A stretch of DNA of 6,276 nt. It comes from Deltaproteobacteria bacterium (lineage in GTDB: Bacteria > SAR324 > NAC60-12). Positions within the stretch are counted from its first letter, which is position 1. Each line of letters opens with the position of its first letter. Shown here in pieces: positions 6,119 to 6,276 of this stretch. The translations under genes were made by a program, and so were the position numbers. The DNA lies in assembly GCA_003541985.1 (NCBI GenBank), contig DPLM01000326.1, positions 1 to 6,276 of the forward strand. The letters are read 5' to 3'. A model generated the notes under the pieces. That model saw only the letters and a program-made list of their open reading frames with translations, was not told where the DNA came from and ran no database searches.

Positions 6119-6276
6119 ATGAATCAAGAAGAAGCACTCCTTGAAAAGCAGGAAACGGTACTCCAACTCCCAACTGGAAACCCAGATCAAATGGCTAAGG
6201 CATTGTTTGAAAGCCAAATGGGGATAACTGATTCCCAAATGTGTCGTGTACTGCAAGCTGCGCTTTCTCGTGGAGG
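6119..6276 (+). CDS. N-terminal part of a cytoplasmic protein, possibly TldD (runs off the window)
   Basis: The frame opens at an ATG (6119-6121) with an AGGAA ribosome site (6109-6113) five bases before it. It stays open for 52 codons to the window edge. It starts MNQEEALLEKQ, has no signal peptide, and continues with GITDSQMCRVLQAALSRGG.
This arrangement, a short helical lead-in followed by GI/GL-xxxxxxxVLxxALxRGG, is like the start of TldD proteins, where a DYADLYFE-type segment would follow. TldD, with PmbA/TldE, forms a cytoplasmic metalloprotease that processes modified peptides. The diagnostic zinc motif would lie well beyond the window, so the family is a guess. That this is a real gene is better supported, by the ribosome site and its divergent placement 76 bases from the neighbouring start. 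Confidence 0.6.
   Translation, partial: MNQEEALLEKQETVLQLPTGNPDQMAKALFESQMGITDSQMCRVLQAALSRG

Overview
The window comes from a diderm (Gram-negative-type) bacterium. One gene encodes an Omp85-type outer-membrane beta-barrel with a signal peptide, and a PilZ-domain gene points to a c-di-GMP-responsive lineage. Base composition is moderately AT-rich and looks even across the genes. A deltaproteobacterial or SAR324-like marine lineage would fit this mix, but that is only an impression; the sequence does not fix the taxonomy.

Layout, left to right. Bases 2-52 are the last codons of a plus-strand gene. Next is a plus-strand gene (127-1071) for a PilZ domain joined by an acidic linker to a degenerate receiver domain. 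It ends in a hairpin with a T-run that probably serves both this gene and the convergent cluster. The minus-strand cluster reads from about 5410 down to 1103. It contains a purC remnant (about the first third of the gene, with a stop and a frameshift), then purD (full length but interrupted by one in-frame TAA), then a large exported protein. That protein joins an M1-aminopeptidase-like ectodomain, with every zinc ligand replaced, to a C-terminal Omp85 barrel. Upstream is a separate minus-strand gene (5515-6042) for a small, very basic exported protein of unknown function. Diverging from it at 6119 is the start of a plus-strand gene that may be TldD.

Two things stand out. First, the purine genes look broken. 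The purC remnant was not obvious as an open reading frame but is clear on translation: EGKAK, KDDATAFNG and GKGVLNN are all present. It runs directly into the purD start. PurD carries a nonsense codon plus three unusual substitutions at normally conserved positions. This fits recent erosion of de novo purine synthesis at this locus, or sequencing or assembly error; recoding of UAA is a less likely alternative.

Second, the M1-like/Omp85 fusion keeps the exact spacing of the HEXXH-x18-E zinc motif but none of its ligands. It appears to be a pseudopeptidase displayed on, or plugged into, an outer-membrane barrel. The PilZ gene repeats the theme in miniature: its receiver domain has Asn where the phosphorylated Asp should be. 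No mobile element, CRISPR array, tRNA or rRNA was recognised.
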